The notes beneath the pieces were generated by a model. The model had not been told where the DNA came from and did not search any database. It saw only the letters and a program-made list of their open reading frames with translations. Positions 1-8,367 of a stretch of 64,000 nt of DNA are shown here, in pieces. Location: assembly GCF_014873705.1 (NCBI RefSeq), contig NZ_JADBDS010000003.1, positions 1,302,001 to 1,366,000 on the forward strand. Reading direction: 5' to 3'. Each line of letters begins with the position of its first letter. The stretch's first letter is position 1. Made by a program: the position numbers and the translations under genes. The stretch is from Mycobacterium sp. OAS707 (GTDB lineage: Bacteria > Actinomycetota > Actinomycetes > Mycobacteriales > Mycobacteriaceae).

Positions 1-414
1 CACCAGCAGGCCATCGAGCTTGCGGCCCTGGTTCCCGACCGTTCGAGCAATGCCGATCTGATCGCGTTGGCCAAGCAGATCTCGGCGGCACAGCAACCGG
101 AGATCGAAGTGATGAAGGTCTTCCTCGTGCAGTGGAACGAGAACCCGGAGAACAACTCGGGGCATGCGGGGCACGGCAACACCATGCAGGGCATGGTCGA
201 CGAGGCGACGATGACGAAACTGAAGTCGAGCAATGGCGCGGAATTCGACAAACTGTGGCTGGAGTCGATGATCAGCCACCATCAGGGCGCGATCGAAATG
301 GCCAAAGCCGAGATCGCCAACGGCGACAATGTCGATGCCAAGGCCCTGGCCAAGAGCATCGTCACCGCGCAGGAAGCCGAGATCGGCCAGATGAAGCAGA
401 TGCTGGGAGGCTGA
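1..414 (+). CDS. DUF305 family protein, 5' truncated by the window edge
   Basis: The frame is open from the first base, so only the C-terminal 137 residues are visible. The paired DUF305 histidine motifs are present: HQQAIELA at the window start and HHQGAIEMA at 277-303. Members of this family are usually exported, helical, ferritin-like proteins often found with copper-handling genes. The stop is one base before the RicR start, so the two are probably co-transcribed and this protein is likely part of a copper response. The exact activity is unknown. The signal peptide or lipobox, if present, lies outside the window. Confidence 0.85.
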   Translation, partial: HQQAIELAALVPDRSSNADLIALAKQISAAQQPEIEVMKVFLVQWNENPENNSGHAGHGNTMQGMVDEATMTKLKSSNGAEFDKLWLESMISHHQGAIEMAKAEIANGDNVDAKALAKSIVTAQEAEIGQMKQMLGG

Positions 415-415
415 A

Positions 416-706
416 ATGACTGCCGCACACGGTTATTCGCAGCAGAAAGAGAACTACGCCAAACGGCTGCGCCGAATCGAGGGCCAGGTCCGCGGCATCG
501 CGAAGATGATCGACGAGGACAAGTACTGCATCGACGTGCTGACTCAGATCAGCGCGGTCAACAGCGCGCTGCAGTCGGTGGCGCTCGGGTTGCTCGACGA
601 GCACCTCGGCCATTGCGTCACACAAGCCGTCGCGGAGGGTGGCGATGAGGCCGACGCCAAACTGGCCGAGGCGTCGGCTGCCATCGCCCGCTTAGTGCGA
701 TCCTGA
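416..706 (+). CDS. ricR: CsoR/RicR-type copper-sensing repressor
   Basis: A 96-residue all-helical CsoR-family repressor. The Cu(I) ligands Cys38, His63 and Cys67 have the same spacing (25 and 4) as CsoR C36/H61/C65, and the N-terminal RLRRIEGQVRGI helix typical of the family is present. Its length matches RicR (Rv0190), and its place upstream of an Rv0192-like transpeptidase matches the M. tuberculosis order. Known RicR releases DNA on binding Cu(I) and derepresses copper-resistance genes. It follows the DUF305 gene by one base. CsoR itself is normally linked to ctpV, which is not seen here, so RicR is preferred. Confidence 0.85.
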   Translation: MTAAHGYSQQKENYAKRLRRIEGQVRGIAKMIDEDKYCIDVLTQISAVNSALQSVALGLLDEHLGHCVTQAVAEGGDEADAKLAEASAAIARLVRS

Positions 707-719
707 ATCAGCGTCGGTT

Positions 720-780
720 CGCGAGATCGCACTTGTTGGGCAGAAGTGCGAGTGGGCCGCGCAAGAACTGCAATCTCGCG
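720..780. terminator. nested inverted repeats between convergent genes
   Basis: Between the ends of ricR (+) and the thiamine-binding gene (-) there is an inner 8-bp stem (TCGCACTT 727-734 with AAGTGCGA 744-751, 9-nt loop). An outer repeat surrounds it (CGCGAGAT 720-727 with ATCTCGCG 773-780). There is no U-tract. It is probably a bidirectional transcription end, but this is inferred from position and symmetry only. Confidence 0.4.
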
Positions 781-795
781 GAGGCGAGCCGCCGA

Positions 796-1089
796 CTAGG
801 CGCCGAGTTCGCGCTCGATGCGTTCCACCTTCGCGCTGAGCTGACCGGTGTAACCCGGCCGGATGTCGGCTTTGAGGACCAAGCTGACCCGGCCAGAGGC
901 CGCCGCTACGGCCTCTACGGCCTGCTTCACCACCGCCATCACCTCGTCCCATTCACCCTCGATGTTGGTGAACATCGCGTTCGTCTCATTGGGCAATCCC
1001 GATGCGCGCACTACGCGTACCGCCTCTACCACGGCCGATCCGACGCTCTCGTCCCCGCCTGTTGGGCTGACGCTGAAGGCGACGATCAC
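796..1089 (-). CDS. MTH1187-family thiamine-binding protein
   Basis: A 97-residue protein starting with GTG. It carries the family pattern IVAFSVSP near the N-terminus, VRVVRASGLPN, FTNIEGEWDEVM and a C-terminal RVSLVLKADIRPG. These small ferredoxin-fold proteins (formerly UPF0045/DUF77) bind thiamine or similar pyrimidines; the physiological role in mycobacteria is unclear. The start overlaps the stop of the upstream PPOX gene by 3 bases (GTGA), showing translational coupling, so the two form one operon. Confidence 0.85.
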   Translation of the reverse strand: MIVAFSVSPTGGDESVGSAVVEAVRVVRASGLPNETNAMFTNIEGEWDEVMAVVKQAVEAVAAASGRVSLVLKADIRPGYTGQLSAKVERIERELGA

Positions 1090-1475
1090 TGCTTGGTGTA
1101 TCCGGTCGGGCGCACGACGAGGATGACGCGGTCGGCCTTGTCCGGAGGCGGCTCCGTCAACGGGCCGCTGTAGCGGTCGTTGAGCTGTAGGTAGAAGGCG
1201 CCGGTCGGGTCGGGCACGATCTCCTCGACAACGCCCCGCACCTCCAGGTACCGATACGGGTTGTCCGGGTCGCTGATCGACATCGCCACATTCGGATTGG
1301 CGGTGATGTTGCGGTACTTCTGCCGTTTGGTCGTGTGGGTGAAGCGCAGCAACTCGCCGTCCCAGTCGAACCACATCGGATTGACCTGCGGATTGCCGTC
1401 GGGCCTCGTCGTCGCCAGGTGTCCGTACAGCGGGCGCTCCAGCAGCGTTTCGTACCCCTCTGGGATATCGACCAT
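1086..1475 (-). CDS. PPOX-class (probable F420- or flavin-dependent) oxidoreductase
   Basis: A split beta-barrel protein of the pyridoxamine-5'-phosphate oxidase superfamily, 129 residues from the chosen ATG. Typical segments are YGHLATTRPDGNPQVNPMWF, the basic TKRQKYRNITANPNVAM cofactor-phosphate region and YLEVRGVVEEI. Actinobacterial relatives (Rv1155-like) mostly use F420, but cofactor choice cannot be read from the sequence. The ATG at 1475 is preferred to the upstream one at 1511 because a GAAAGGA ribosome site lies just before it. It is coupled to the downstream thiamine-binding gene. Confidence 0.82.
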   Translation of the reverse strand: MVDIPEGYETLLERPLYGHLATTRPDGNPQVNPMWFDWDGELLRFTHTTKRQKYRNITANPNVAMSISDPDNPYRYLEVRGVVEEIVPDPTGAFYLQLNDRYSGPLTEPPPDKADRVILVVRPTGYTKQ

Positions 1476-1718
1476 CACTTTCCTTTCTCGAACCTCTCGG
1501 CGGTGCGTCAACTACCAGCTCACAACGTACGTAGGCCCTGTTCGTAGTTCCTCAGGCAATCAGTAGGAAGTAACGTTCCCGGCCGGGCTGCGATTGACAC
1601 TGCAGGTCAGCGACCTGAGCTGGGCGGTCGCACAGGCCCGGGCAGCTTCCTCGACGAAGTAGCCGGTGCTTTCGCTGTGCGAGACTGGACGGAGTTTGTG
1701 TGTGACTGGAGGTGACGT

Positions 1719-2771
1719 ATGCGTTCGCGGATGAGGGGCAGACTGGCCACCGCGATATTCGCGGCTGGACTGGTCGGTGGACTGGCGTTGGGTAACCCAT
1801 CTGCGCTCGCTGACCCTGACGTTGCGCCGCCGCCGGCGCCGATCGATCCGGCTGCCGCACCCGCGCCGCCGCCGGATCCGTTCGCGCCGCCGCCCGCTGA
1901 TCCGCTGGCGGTCCCGCCGCCCGCCGATCCGGCCGCACCGCCTGCTCCGCCGCCGTTCGCGTTGCCGAACCCGTTCGCGCCTGCCGATCCGCTGGCCGCA
2001 CCCGCGGTGATTCCCGAGGGCACGCCCGCGGGCCAGAACCCGACGCCGTACACCGGCCCTCCGGTGTTCGCGCCGCCGACGTTCAACCCGACAAACGGGT
2101 CCAAGGCCGGTGCCGCCAAGCCGATCTACATCAACTTCGCCCGACCGATCGCCGACCGGGCGCTGGCCGAACAGGCCATCCACATCTCGTCGGTGCCGCC
2201 CGTGCCCGGCCGGTTCTACTGGACCAGCGACACCCAGGTGCGCTGGCGGCCGCAGGACTTCTGGCCCGCGGGGACAGTCGTGAACATCGACGCCAGCGGC
2301 ACCAAGTCGAGCTTCACTGTTCCTGAGCAACTGGTGGCGACCGTGGATGACGCGACGCATCAGATGACCGTCATGCGAAACGGGAAGCTGGAGAAGACGA
2401 TCCCGGTGTCGATGGGTATGTCGGCCGGCGGGCACACGACCCCCAACGGCACGTATTACGTGCTCGAGAAGTTCCCCCACATCGTGATGGATTCCTCGAC
2501 GTATGGCGTGCCCGTGAATTCCCCCAACGGCTACAAGGTCGACGTGGATCTCGCCGTTCGGATCGACAACAGCGGCAACTTCGTGCACAGCGCGCCGTGG
2601 TCGGTGGCCGATCAGGGCAAGCGCAACGTCAGTCACGGCTGCATCAACATCAGCCCGGAAAATGCGAAGTGGTTCTACGACAACTTCGGCAGTGGCGATC
2701 CGATCGTGATCAAGAATTCGAAGGGCCTGTACAACCAGCCCGACGGCGCATCCGATTGGCAGATGTTCTGA
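1719..2771 (+). CDS. L,D-transpeptidase (YkuD), Rv0192/LdtMt4-like
   Basis: A 350-residue exported cell-wall enzyme that makes 3-3 cross-links in peptidoglycan. A signal peptide (about residues 1-31, ending PSALA) is followed by a Pro/Ala-rich linker to about residue 100, an Ig-like domain, and the YkuD catalytic domain. The catalytic motif SHGCINIS has Cys308, with His306 next to it and a second conserved His290 in NFVHSAPW. A strong GGAGGTGA ribosome site precedes the ATG. Its place two genes after ricR fits Rv0192. Sensitivity to carbapenems rather than most penicillins is known for the family. Confidence 0.9.
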   Translation: MRSRMRGRLATAIFAAGLVGGLALGNPSALADPDVAPPPAPIDPAAAPAPPPDPFAPPPADPLAVPPPADPAAPPAPPPFALPNPFAPADPLAAPAVIPEGTPAGQNPTPYTGPPVFAPPTFNPTNGSKAGAAKPIYINFARPIADRALAEQAIHISSVPPVPGRFYWTSDTQVRWRPQDFWPAGTVVNIDASGTKSSFTVPEQLVATVDDATHQMTVMRNGKLEKTIPVSMGMSAGGHTTPNGTYYVLEKFPHIVMDSSTYGVPVNSPNGYKVDVDLAVRIDNSGNFVHSAPWSVADQGKRNVSHGCINISPENAKWFYDNFGSGDPIVIKNSKGLYNQPDGASDWQMF

Positions 2772-2785
2772 CCCAAACGCCCTAA

Positions 2786-2829
2786 ACGCAAAAGCCCCTG
2801 AACACGTCGCGTGTCAGGGGCTTTTGCGT
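2786..2829. terminator. strong bidirectional terminator between ldt and zmp1
   Basis: A perfect 16-bp inverted repeat: ACGCAAAAGCCCCTGA at 2786-2801 and its complement at 2814-2829, with a 12-nt loop. It contains AAAA/TTTT on both flanks, so either strand gives a GC stem followed by U residues. It lies 14 bp after the ldt stop and 8 bp before the zmp1 stop, as expected for a shared intrinsic terminator. Confidence 0.85.
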
Positions 2830-2837
2830 GTGCAGGA

Positions 2838-4814
2838 TCAGCTCCAGATGCGAACGCGCCGTTGTGGTTCCAGGTACAGCTCGTCGGATTCGCTGACCTC
2901 GAACGCGTCATAGAACGCATCGATGTTGCGGATGACGCCGTTGCAGCGGAACTCCGGTGGCGAATGCGGGTCGATGGCCAGTCGCCGAATCGCCTCGGCG
3001 TCACGGGATTTGGTGCGCCAGACCTGTGCCCAGCCATAGAAGACCCGCTGCTCGCCGGTGAGCCCGTCGATCACCGGTGCCTCCTTGCCCTTCAGCGACA
3101 GCCGGTAGGCCAACAGCGCGATCGACAGACCGCCGAGATCGCCGATGTTCTCACCGACGGTGAATGCACCATTGACGTGATGGCCGTTGCTCAGCTGACG
3201 AGGTGTGTACTCCTCGTACTGCTCGATCAACGCCTTTGTCCGCGCGCCGAATTCGGTTCGATCCTGGTCGGTCCACCAATCGACGAGGTTGCCGTCGCCG
3301 TCGTACTTGGCGCCCTGGTCGTCGAAACCGTGTCCGATCTCGTGTCCGATCACCGCGCCGATACCGCCGTAGTTGGCGGCGTCGTCGGCGTCGGCATCGA
3401 AGAACGGCGGCTGCAGAATGGCTGCGGGGAAGACGATCTCGTTCATGCCTGGGTTGTAGTAGGCGTTGACGGTTTGCGGCGTCATGAACCACTCGTCGCG
3501 GTCAACCGGTCCGCCGAGCTTGGCCAGTTCGCGGTCGGTCTCGGTCTCGTGACCGCGCCGGTAGTTGCCGTAGAGGTCGTCGCGCTCGATGACAAGCGTC
3601 GAGTAGTCCCGCCATTTGGCGGGGTAGCCGATCTTCGGGGTGAACTTGTCGAGTTTGGCCAGGGCTTTCTGCCGGGTCTCCGGTGTCATCCACTCGAGGT
3701 CGTTGATGCTGACGCGGTAGGCCTCGCGCAGGTTGGCCACGAGTTCGTCCATGCGCGCCTTGGCATCCGGCGGGAAGTGGCGCTCGACGTACAGCTTGCC
3801 GACGGCGTCGCCCATCAGGCCCTCGACCACCGAAACGGCTCGCTTCCAGCGGTCGCGGATCTCCTCGGTGCCGCTCAACCGGCGGCCGTAGAACGAGAAA
3901 TCCTCGGCGACCAGATCGTCGGTGAGCAGCGAGGCGCGGGCACGAATCAACCGCCAGCGCGCCCAGTTCTTCCAGTCCTCCAGGTCCTCGCCTGACCACG
4001 CCGAAGCGAACGCGGTGAGGTAATCAGGTTGGCGCACAACGACTTCCGCGACGTTATCTGGCGTCGTGCCCAATGCCTGAACCCAGCCTGCCCAGTCGAA
4101 GCCGGGGGCCTCGGCCGTCAGGTCCGAGAAGGTACGCAGGTTGTAGGTCAGGTCCGCGTCGCGGCGCTTGACCACATCCCAATGCGCGGCGGCCAGCTTG
4201 GTTTCCAGAGCGACGATCCGCGCGGCCGTCTCGGTGTGGTCGCCGCCGTACACCAACGCGAACATCGCCGCGATGTGCTGCGGATAAGCGGCAAGGATTT
4301 CGGCGTGCTGCTCGTCGCGGTAATACGACTCGTCGGGCAGGCCGAGCCCCGACTGGGTGAGGTGCACCAGATAACGGGTCGAGTCCTTGGAGTCGGTGTC
4401 GACGTAGACGCCGGTGCCGCCGCCGACCCCGCTGCGCTGCAGCGCACCCACGACGGCCGCGAGGGCCTCGGGCGTTTCGGCGGCGTCGATCGCTGCCAGT
4501 TCCTCGAGCAGCGGTTGCACACCGCGCTCGGCCACCGTCTGCTCGTCCATGAAGCTGGCGTACAGATCGCCGATGCGCTGCTGGTCGGTGCCCTTCGGCG
4601 CGCCCGACGCGGCCGCCTCGGTGATGAGATCGCGGACCTGCTCCTCGGCGCGGTCGTAGAGCGAGCGGAATGCACCGTCGGTCGCGCGGTCGGCCGGGAT
4701 CCTGTACTCGGCCAACCAGCGACCGTTGACATGGCCGAACAGATCGTCTTGGGGGCGCGCATCGGGGTCGACATGGCTGAGGTCGATACCGGAGCGAATG
4801 GCTTCTACCGTCAC
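2838..4814 (-). CDS. zmp1: Zinc metalloprotease Zmp1 (M13/neprilysin family)
   Basis: A 658-residue M13 peptidase. The N-terminal DDLFGHVNGRWL region, the zinc site HEIGH (H491, E492, H495), the downstream ENIGDLGG zinc-ligand motif and an NAYYNP substrate motif are all present. Zmp1 of M. tuberculosis (Rv0198c, about 663 aa) modulates phagosome maturation and inflammasome responses; its role in a non-pathogen is unknown. GTG at 4814 is chosen over the ATG at 4886 because GGAAGGA lies just before it and the resulting N-terminus (TVEAIRSGIDLSH) matches the family. No signal peptide is seen. Confidence 0.93.
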   Translation of the reverse strand: MTVEAIRSGIDLSHVDPDARPQDDLFGHVNGRWLAEYRIPADRATDGAFRSLYDRAEEQVRDLITEAAASGAPKGTDQQRIGDLYASFMDEQTVAERGVQPLLEELAAIDAAETPEALAAVVGALQRSGVGGGTGVYVDTDSKDSTRYLVHLTQSGLGLPDESYYRDEQHAEILAAYPQHIAAMFALVYGGDHTETAARIVALETKLAAAHWDVVKRRDADLTYNLRTFSDLTAEAPGFDWAGWVQALGTTPDNVAEVVVRQPDYLTAFASAWSGEDLEDWKNWARWRLIRARASLLTDDLVAEDFSFYGRRLSGTEEIRDRWKRAVSVVEGLMGDAVGKLYVERHFPPDAKARMDELVANLREAYRVSINDLEWMTPETRQKALAKLDKFTPKIGYPAKWRDYSTLVIERDDLYGNYRRGHETETDRELAKLGGPVDRDEWFMTPQTVNAYYNPGMNEIVFPAAILQPPFFDADADDAANYGGIGAVIGHEIGHGFDDQGAKYDGDGNLVDWWTDQDRTEFGARTKALIEQYEEYTPRQLSNGHHVNGAFTVGENIGDLGGLSIALLAYRLSLKGKEAPVIDGLTGEQRVFYGWAQVWRTKSRDAEAIRRLAIDPHSPPEFRCNGVIRNIDAFYDAFEVSESDELYLEPQRRVRIWS

Positions 4815-4947
4815 CCCAACATCCTTCCAGAAGCTCGCGAATGCACTGCTACCTCCTGCGCGCGAACTCTTTGTCAAAGCAAGCACGTCCCTTCACCGAC
4901 GGCTGTACGTTGACTTGGCAAATTCCTTCTTCAGGAGATTTTCAGTT

Positions 4948-6654
4948 ATGCCCATTCGCCCCTATCTGACCGCCGGAGTCGTGTTGGCCGGAGCCGGCGT
5001 GCTGCTGGCCAATCCGCCGGGCCCTGCGGAGCCGTCCAGCGTGCAGCGGGTGGTCAATCCGCTTGTCGCACAAGCTGCCACAGATCCGGTGCCCGAGGCG
5101 GGACCCGGGGTCACGACCGGTCCTGCGGGCTCGCCTGCGGTGGCGCCGTGGCTCTTCGATGTGCTGATCCGACACGGCTCTGGCCCAGCGCCGACCACCG
5201 GCGTTCCTGGGGTGTTCGTGTCGTCGACGACGATTCGACCTCAGGGTGAGCAGAATCTCCGCGCAACGCCGTCGGTGGTGGCGAGATCCACGGCGGTCAT
5301 CGGCGGCGGCGGCGCGGGTCCGGCGTTGGCGGCGCAGGCCGGGAGCGTCAACAGTTTGTTCAGCGCGCTGATCGGCGACCGGTGCGGGCTGGTCTGCAAT
5401 GGCGCCGATGGTGCACCCGGCGAGGACGGTCAGGCCGGCGGACTGCTGTTCGGCAGCGGCGGCCAGGGCGGCGCCGGGGTAGCAGGCGTCAACGGCGGTA
5501 AGGGCGGCAACGGCGGAGCGGGTGGCCTCATCGGCAACGGCGGCGCAGGCGGTGCAGGAGTTGCAGCCGACGCCAACGGCGGCGTCGCGGGCGCAGGCGG
5601 CAACGGCGGTGACGCCGGCTGGATCGGCAATGGTGGCGCAGGCGGCGCTGGAGGAAAGGGTGCGACGGGCATCCCCGGCGTCAATCCCGGACTCGCGACG
5701 CCGGTCGACCCCGCGGCCAATGGCGACAACGGCTCCAAGGCCACTGGCGGTCCCGACGGAGACGCCACCGGCGGCCCCGGCCAACCCGGCCAACCGGGAA
5801 CGGCGACCGGACAGGCAGGAGGAAACGGCGGCAAAGGCGGGGACTCGCTTGCAAATGCCACCTCCACCGGGGGGATCGGCGGTGCTGGAGGTGCGGGCGG
5901 ACCCGGCGCACCGGGAGGCGCCGGCGGCCACGGCGGCGACGCGCAGGGAGCCGGCACCAGCTTCGGCGGCGACGGTGGGGCCGGCGGCGATGGCGGATCC
6001 GGAGCGCCTGGAGGCGCCGGCGGTGTCGGCGGTGCGACGGGAGGCAAAACCGGCGTTGCAGGCACCGGGGGAGCCGGCGGGACCGGTGGCACCGGCGCTG
6101 CGGGTGGTCAAGGCGGTACCGGCGGCGGCGCCAATGGCGGGGTCCCGGTCGCAGGCACTGGCGGCGCAGGCGGCACCGGAGGTGTCGGTGCGACTGGCGG
6201 GACCGGGGGAACGGGTGGCGCCGGTGGGTCAGGGGGCCACGGCGGCGTGATCGTTGGCAGCGGTGGCCTCGGCGGCGTGGGCGGACAAGGCGGCACCGGA
6301 GGGACAGGCGCGACCGGAGGGCCGGGCGGCGGCGGTGGCGACGGAGGTTTCGGGGGCGGCGCGTCGACCGTCGGTGGGGACGGCGGCGTCGGCGGCGACG
6401 GCGGCAAGGGCGGAACCGGAGGAACTGGAGGGACCGGCGGCAATGGCGGGACAGGCGGCACCGGCGGCTTGATCGGAACCAGCGGCCAGTCCGGTGGCGG
6501 TGGGGCCGGGGGCGCAGGCGGTGCGGGCGGCGCTGGCGGCACCAAGGGCACCGGCGGTGGTGCCGGCACCGGCCAGGGGGGTAACGGCAGCAGTGGCGCC
6601 GACGGCCACGAGGGCGCCACCGGGGGAACCGGCAGCGCGGGCAGCCCGGGCTGA
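4948..6654 (+). CDS. Secreted glycine-rich PGRS-type protein without a PE domain
   Basis: A 568-residue protein. Residues 1-25 form a hydrophobic export or anchor segment (RPYLTAGVVLAGAGVLLANP); residues 26-140 are Pro/Ala-rich low-complexity sequence. From about residue 150 to the end it is almost entirely GGX/GGXGG repeats like the PGRS domain of PE_PGRS proteins, including one collagen-like GQPGQPG stretch. The roughly 110-residue PE domain is absent, so export must use the N-terminal segment. An AGGAG site about 10 nt upstream supports the ATG at 4948 rather than upstream in-frame codons. The function is not known. It is divergent from zmp1. Confidence 0.8.
   Translation: MPIRPYLTAGVVLAGAGVLLANPPGPAEPSSVQRVVNPLVAQAATDPVPEAGPGVTTGPAGSPAVAPWLFDVLIRHGSGPAPTTGVPGVFVSSTTIRPQGEQNLRATPSVVARSTAVIGGGGAGPALAAQAGSVNSLFSALIGDRCGLVCNGADGAPGEDGQAGGLLFGSGGQGGAGVAGVNGGKGGNGGAGGLIGNGGAGGAGVAADANGGVAGAGGNGGDAGWIGNGGAGGAGGKGATGIPGVNPGLATPVDPAANGDNGSKATGGPDGDATGGPGQPGQPGTATGQAGGNGGKGGDSLANATSTGGIGGAGGAGGPGAPGGAGGHGGDAQGAGTSFGGDGGAGGDGGSGAPGGAGGVGGATGGKTGVAGTGGAGGTGGTGAAGGQGGTGGGANGGVPVAGTGGAGGTGGVGATGGTGGTGGAGGSGGHGGVIVGSGGLGGVGGQGGTGGTGATGGPGGGGGDGGFGGGASTVGGDGGVGGDGGKGGTGGTGGTGGNGGTGGTGGLIGTSGQSGGGGAGGAGGAGGAGGTKGTGGGAGTGQGGNGSSGADGHEGATGGTGSAGSPG
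5395..6651 (+). repeat. PGRS-type GGX coding repeat tract
   Basis: About 1.25 kb of imperfect GGCGGN-type triplet-phased repeats encoding glycine-rich loops (GGAGGAGG, GGTGGTGG, GGDGGXGG). The repeat is degenerate at codon level and stays in one frame. The composition produces long open frames on the opposite strand that are not genes. Such tracts are prone to length variation and to short-read misassembly. Confidence 0.9.
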
Positions 6655-6681
6655 GTTCGGCCGCCAGGTAGCCTCTCGCCT

Positions 6682-7275
6682 GTGCCCGACAAGCAGAGCC
6701 AGGACCGCACCGACGACGGCCCCGTCTTCACCGGCTTCGGCATCGGCTCGGCGGTCCTTGGCGTCCTCGCGGTGGCGGCCGTCGTCCTGGCAGGCCTGAT
6801 CTGGACCCAGCACCGCAGCGACGTCGACGAGCTTCACTACCGCGCCCGTGTCATGCAGGCCGCCGCCGACTGGACCAGCGTGCTGATCAACATGAACAAG
6901 GACAGCGTCGAAGTAGACCTCAACAAGCTGCACGAGGGCACCGTCGGTCAGCTCAACGCCGACTTCGATTCGACCGTGCAGCCTTATCGCGCGCTTGTGC
7001 AGAAGCTGCAAGCCAAAACCACCGGTCAGGTCGACTCGGTGGCCGTTGAGTCGATCCACCACGCCCAGCCCGGCCCCAACGGTGCGCCGCCGCCCCAGCA
7101 GCAGCCCGAACTGTTGGGGGCCGCATCACGGACCGACACCGTGATGGTGGTGGCGACATCGATCAGCCAGAACGCCGGCGCCGACAAACCGCAGACCGTG
7201 CGCTGGAATCTGCGCATCGACGTCTCCGACGTCGACGGCAAGCTGCTGATCTCGCGGCTGGAGCCCATCCGATGA
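6682..7275 (+). CDS. Mce-associated membrane protein, Rv0199-like
   Basis: A 197-residue protein with one N-terminal membrane segment (about residues 17-42, VLGVLAVAAVVLAGLIW) and an extracytoplasmic domain typical of Mce-associated proteins (NTF2-like fold in the family). It contains a Pro/Gln-rich stretch near residue 140. GTG is the start; a TAGCCT -10 element at 6669-6674 ends 7 nt upstream and no ribosome site is seen, which fits a leaderless mRNA. It overlaps the next gene by ATGA. Such proteins are thought to help assemble Mce lipid importers, but no mce operon is in the window. Confidence 0.8.
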   Translation: MPDKQSQDRTDDGPVFTGFGIGSAVLGVLAVAAVVLAGLIWTQHRSDVDELHYRARVMQAAADWTSVLINMNKDSVEVDLNKLHEGTVGQLNADFDSTVQPYRALVQKLQAKTTGQVDSVAVESIHHAQPGPNGAPPPQQQPELLGAASRTDTVMVVATSISQNAGADKPQTVRWNLRIDVSDVDGKLLISRLEPIR

Positions 7276-7961
7276 GAAACCTGTTGCGCGTCTTGGCCTT
7301 TGACGTACTGGCGCCCCTTTCCGCAGTGCTGGCCCTGGTGTACATCGGTATCGTGCTGGCCTGGCCCCTGTGGTGGGTGTCGGCCTGCTCGGTGTTGTGC
7401 TTACTCATCGTCGAGGGCGTCGTCGTCAACGTCGTTCTCGCGCGCCGTGATTCGGTCACCATGGGCACCGACGACGACGGCCCCGGACTGCGACTGGCCG
7501 TCGTCGCCGTCGCAACCGCCGCGTTGGCGGCCGGCGTGACCATCGGCTACGTCAAGTGGACGGTGCCCGACCGCACGCTCAACAGTGACACCACCGAGGT
7601 GGCCGGCATCGCCAGCAGCGTCTCGGAGGCTTCGGCCACGTTCACCCCGCAAAGCCCGAACGCATCGATCGACCGGGTCACTGCCATGATGTCGGCGAAG
7701 AGCGCCGAGGCGTTCAAACGTGAATTCGCTGATGTGGCAAAGGATTTGACAAGCCGGAACATCTCGGCCCAGGCCAGCACGGTGTCGGCGGGCGTCGAGG
7801 CGATCGGGCCGGACGCCGCCAGCGTCGCGGTGATCATGCGTGCGACGCAGAGCTCACCGGGCAAGCCGACGGACACCGCGGTGCTCGCACTTCGCGTTCA
7901 GCTGTCGAAGTCCGACGGACGCTGGATGGTCGACGACGTGTCGCCGATCCACTCGCGCTAA
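7272..7961 (+). CDS. Mce-associated membrane protein, Rv0200-like
   Basis: A 229-residue protein with three hydrophobic segments in the N-terminal half (about residues 8-33, 36-56 and 74-96) and an exported C-terminal domain of about 120 residues resembling that of the preceding gene. The 4-base ATGA overlap with the preceding gene shows an operon, and the pair probably acts as one membrane complex. The last four bases overlap the stop of the convergent CoA-binding gene. Confidence 0.78.
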   Translation: MRNLLRVLAFDVLAPLSAVLALVYIGIVLAWPLWWVSACSVLCLLIVEGVVVNVVLARRDSVTMGTDDDGPGLRLAVVAVATAALAAGVTIGYVKWTVPDRTLNSDTTEVAGIASSVSEASATFTPQSPNASIDRVTAMMSAKSAEAFKREFADVAKDLTSRNISAQASTVSAGVEAIGPDAASVAVIMRATQSSPGKPTDTAVLALRVQLSKSDGRWMVDDVSPIHSR

Positions 7962-8365
7962 CGCAGCAGACGCGCGTGGTCGACCTTCAGGCAGCGGTCC
8001 ATCACGACTTGCAGTCCCGCTGCTTCGCCATCCCGGGCGACCTGGTCATGCCACAGCCCGAGTTGTAACCACAACACCTTTGCGCCGACATCGACGGTGT
8101 CGGTGAGCACGCCAGGGAGATACTCGCGGCGCCGGAACACGTCGACGAGATCGGGCACCACCGGAAGGTCCGCCAGTGATGGGTACACCCGCGTGCCTTC
8201 GATCTCGTCGATCGTCGGGTTGACCAAATACAGCTCGTAGTCGCTCGCCGACTTCAGATAGCTCCACACGTCATGGCTGGCTCGCATGGGGTTGGCCGAC
8301 GCGCCGACGATCGCGACAGTGCGCGTCTCCCGCAGAATGTGTTCGATGTCCGGCGCGTTGGCCAT
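7958..8365 (-). CDS. CoA-binding domain protein (YccU-like)
   Basis: A 135-residue Rossmann-fold protein with the TVAIVGASANPMRASHDVWSYL motif of the CoA_binding_2 family, then YLVNPTIDEIEG and a C-terminal MDRCLKVDH. In relatives the fold binds CoA or a similar nucleotide, but no reaction is established. It is the last gene of an operon with the HTH protein and mmpL11 (2-base gap to the gene upstream). Its TAG stop shares bases with the TAA of the convergent Mce-associated gene. Confidence 0.85.
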   Translation of the reverse strand: MANAPDIEHILRETRTVAIVGASANPMRASHDVWSYLKSASDYELYLVNPTIDEIEGTRVYPSLADLPVVPDLVDVFRRREYLPGVLTDTVDVGAKVLWLQLGLWHDQVARDGEAAGLQVVMDRCLKVDHARLLR

Positions 8366-8367
8366 GC

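Noticed and set aside
2811..3995. 394-aa plus-strand frame opposite zmp1
   Set aside because: No recognisable domain, and it starts inside the ldt/zmp1 terminator.
4869..4879. Small palindrome CTTTGTCAAAG between zmp1 and the PGRS gene
   Set aside because: Too short and with one-base spacing; no second copy found.
5395..6651. Possible CRISPR or tandem-repeat array
   Set aside because: The repeats are short, degenerate, in frame and code for glycine; no uniform repeat-spacer structure.
4942..7062. Long minus-strand frames (up to 389 aa) opposite the PGRS gene
   Set aside because: They are Pro/Ala/Arg low-complexity mirrors of the GGX repeats and have no family motif.
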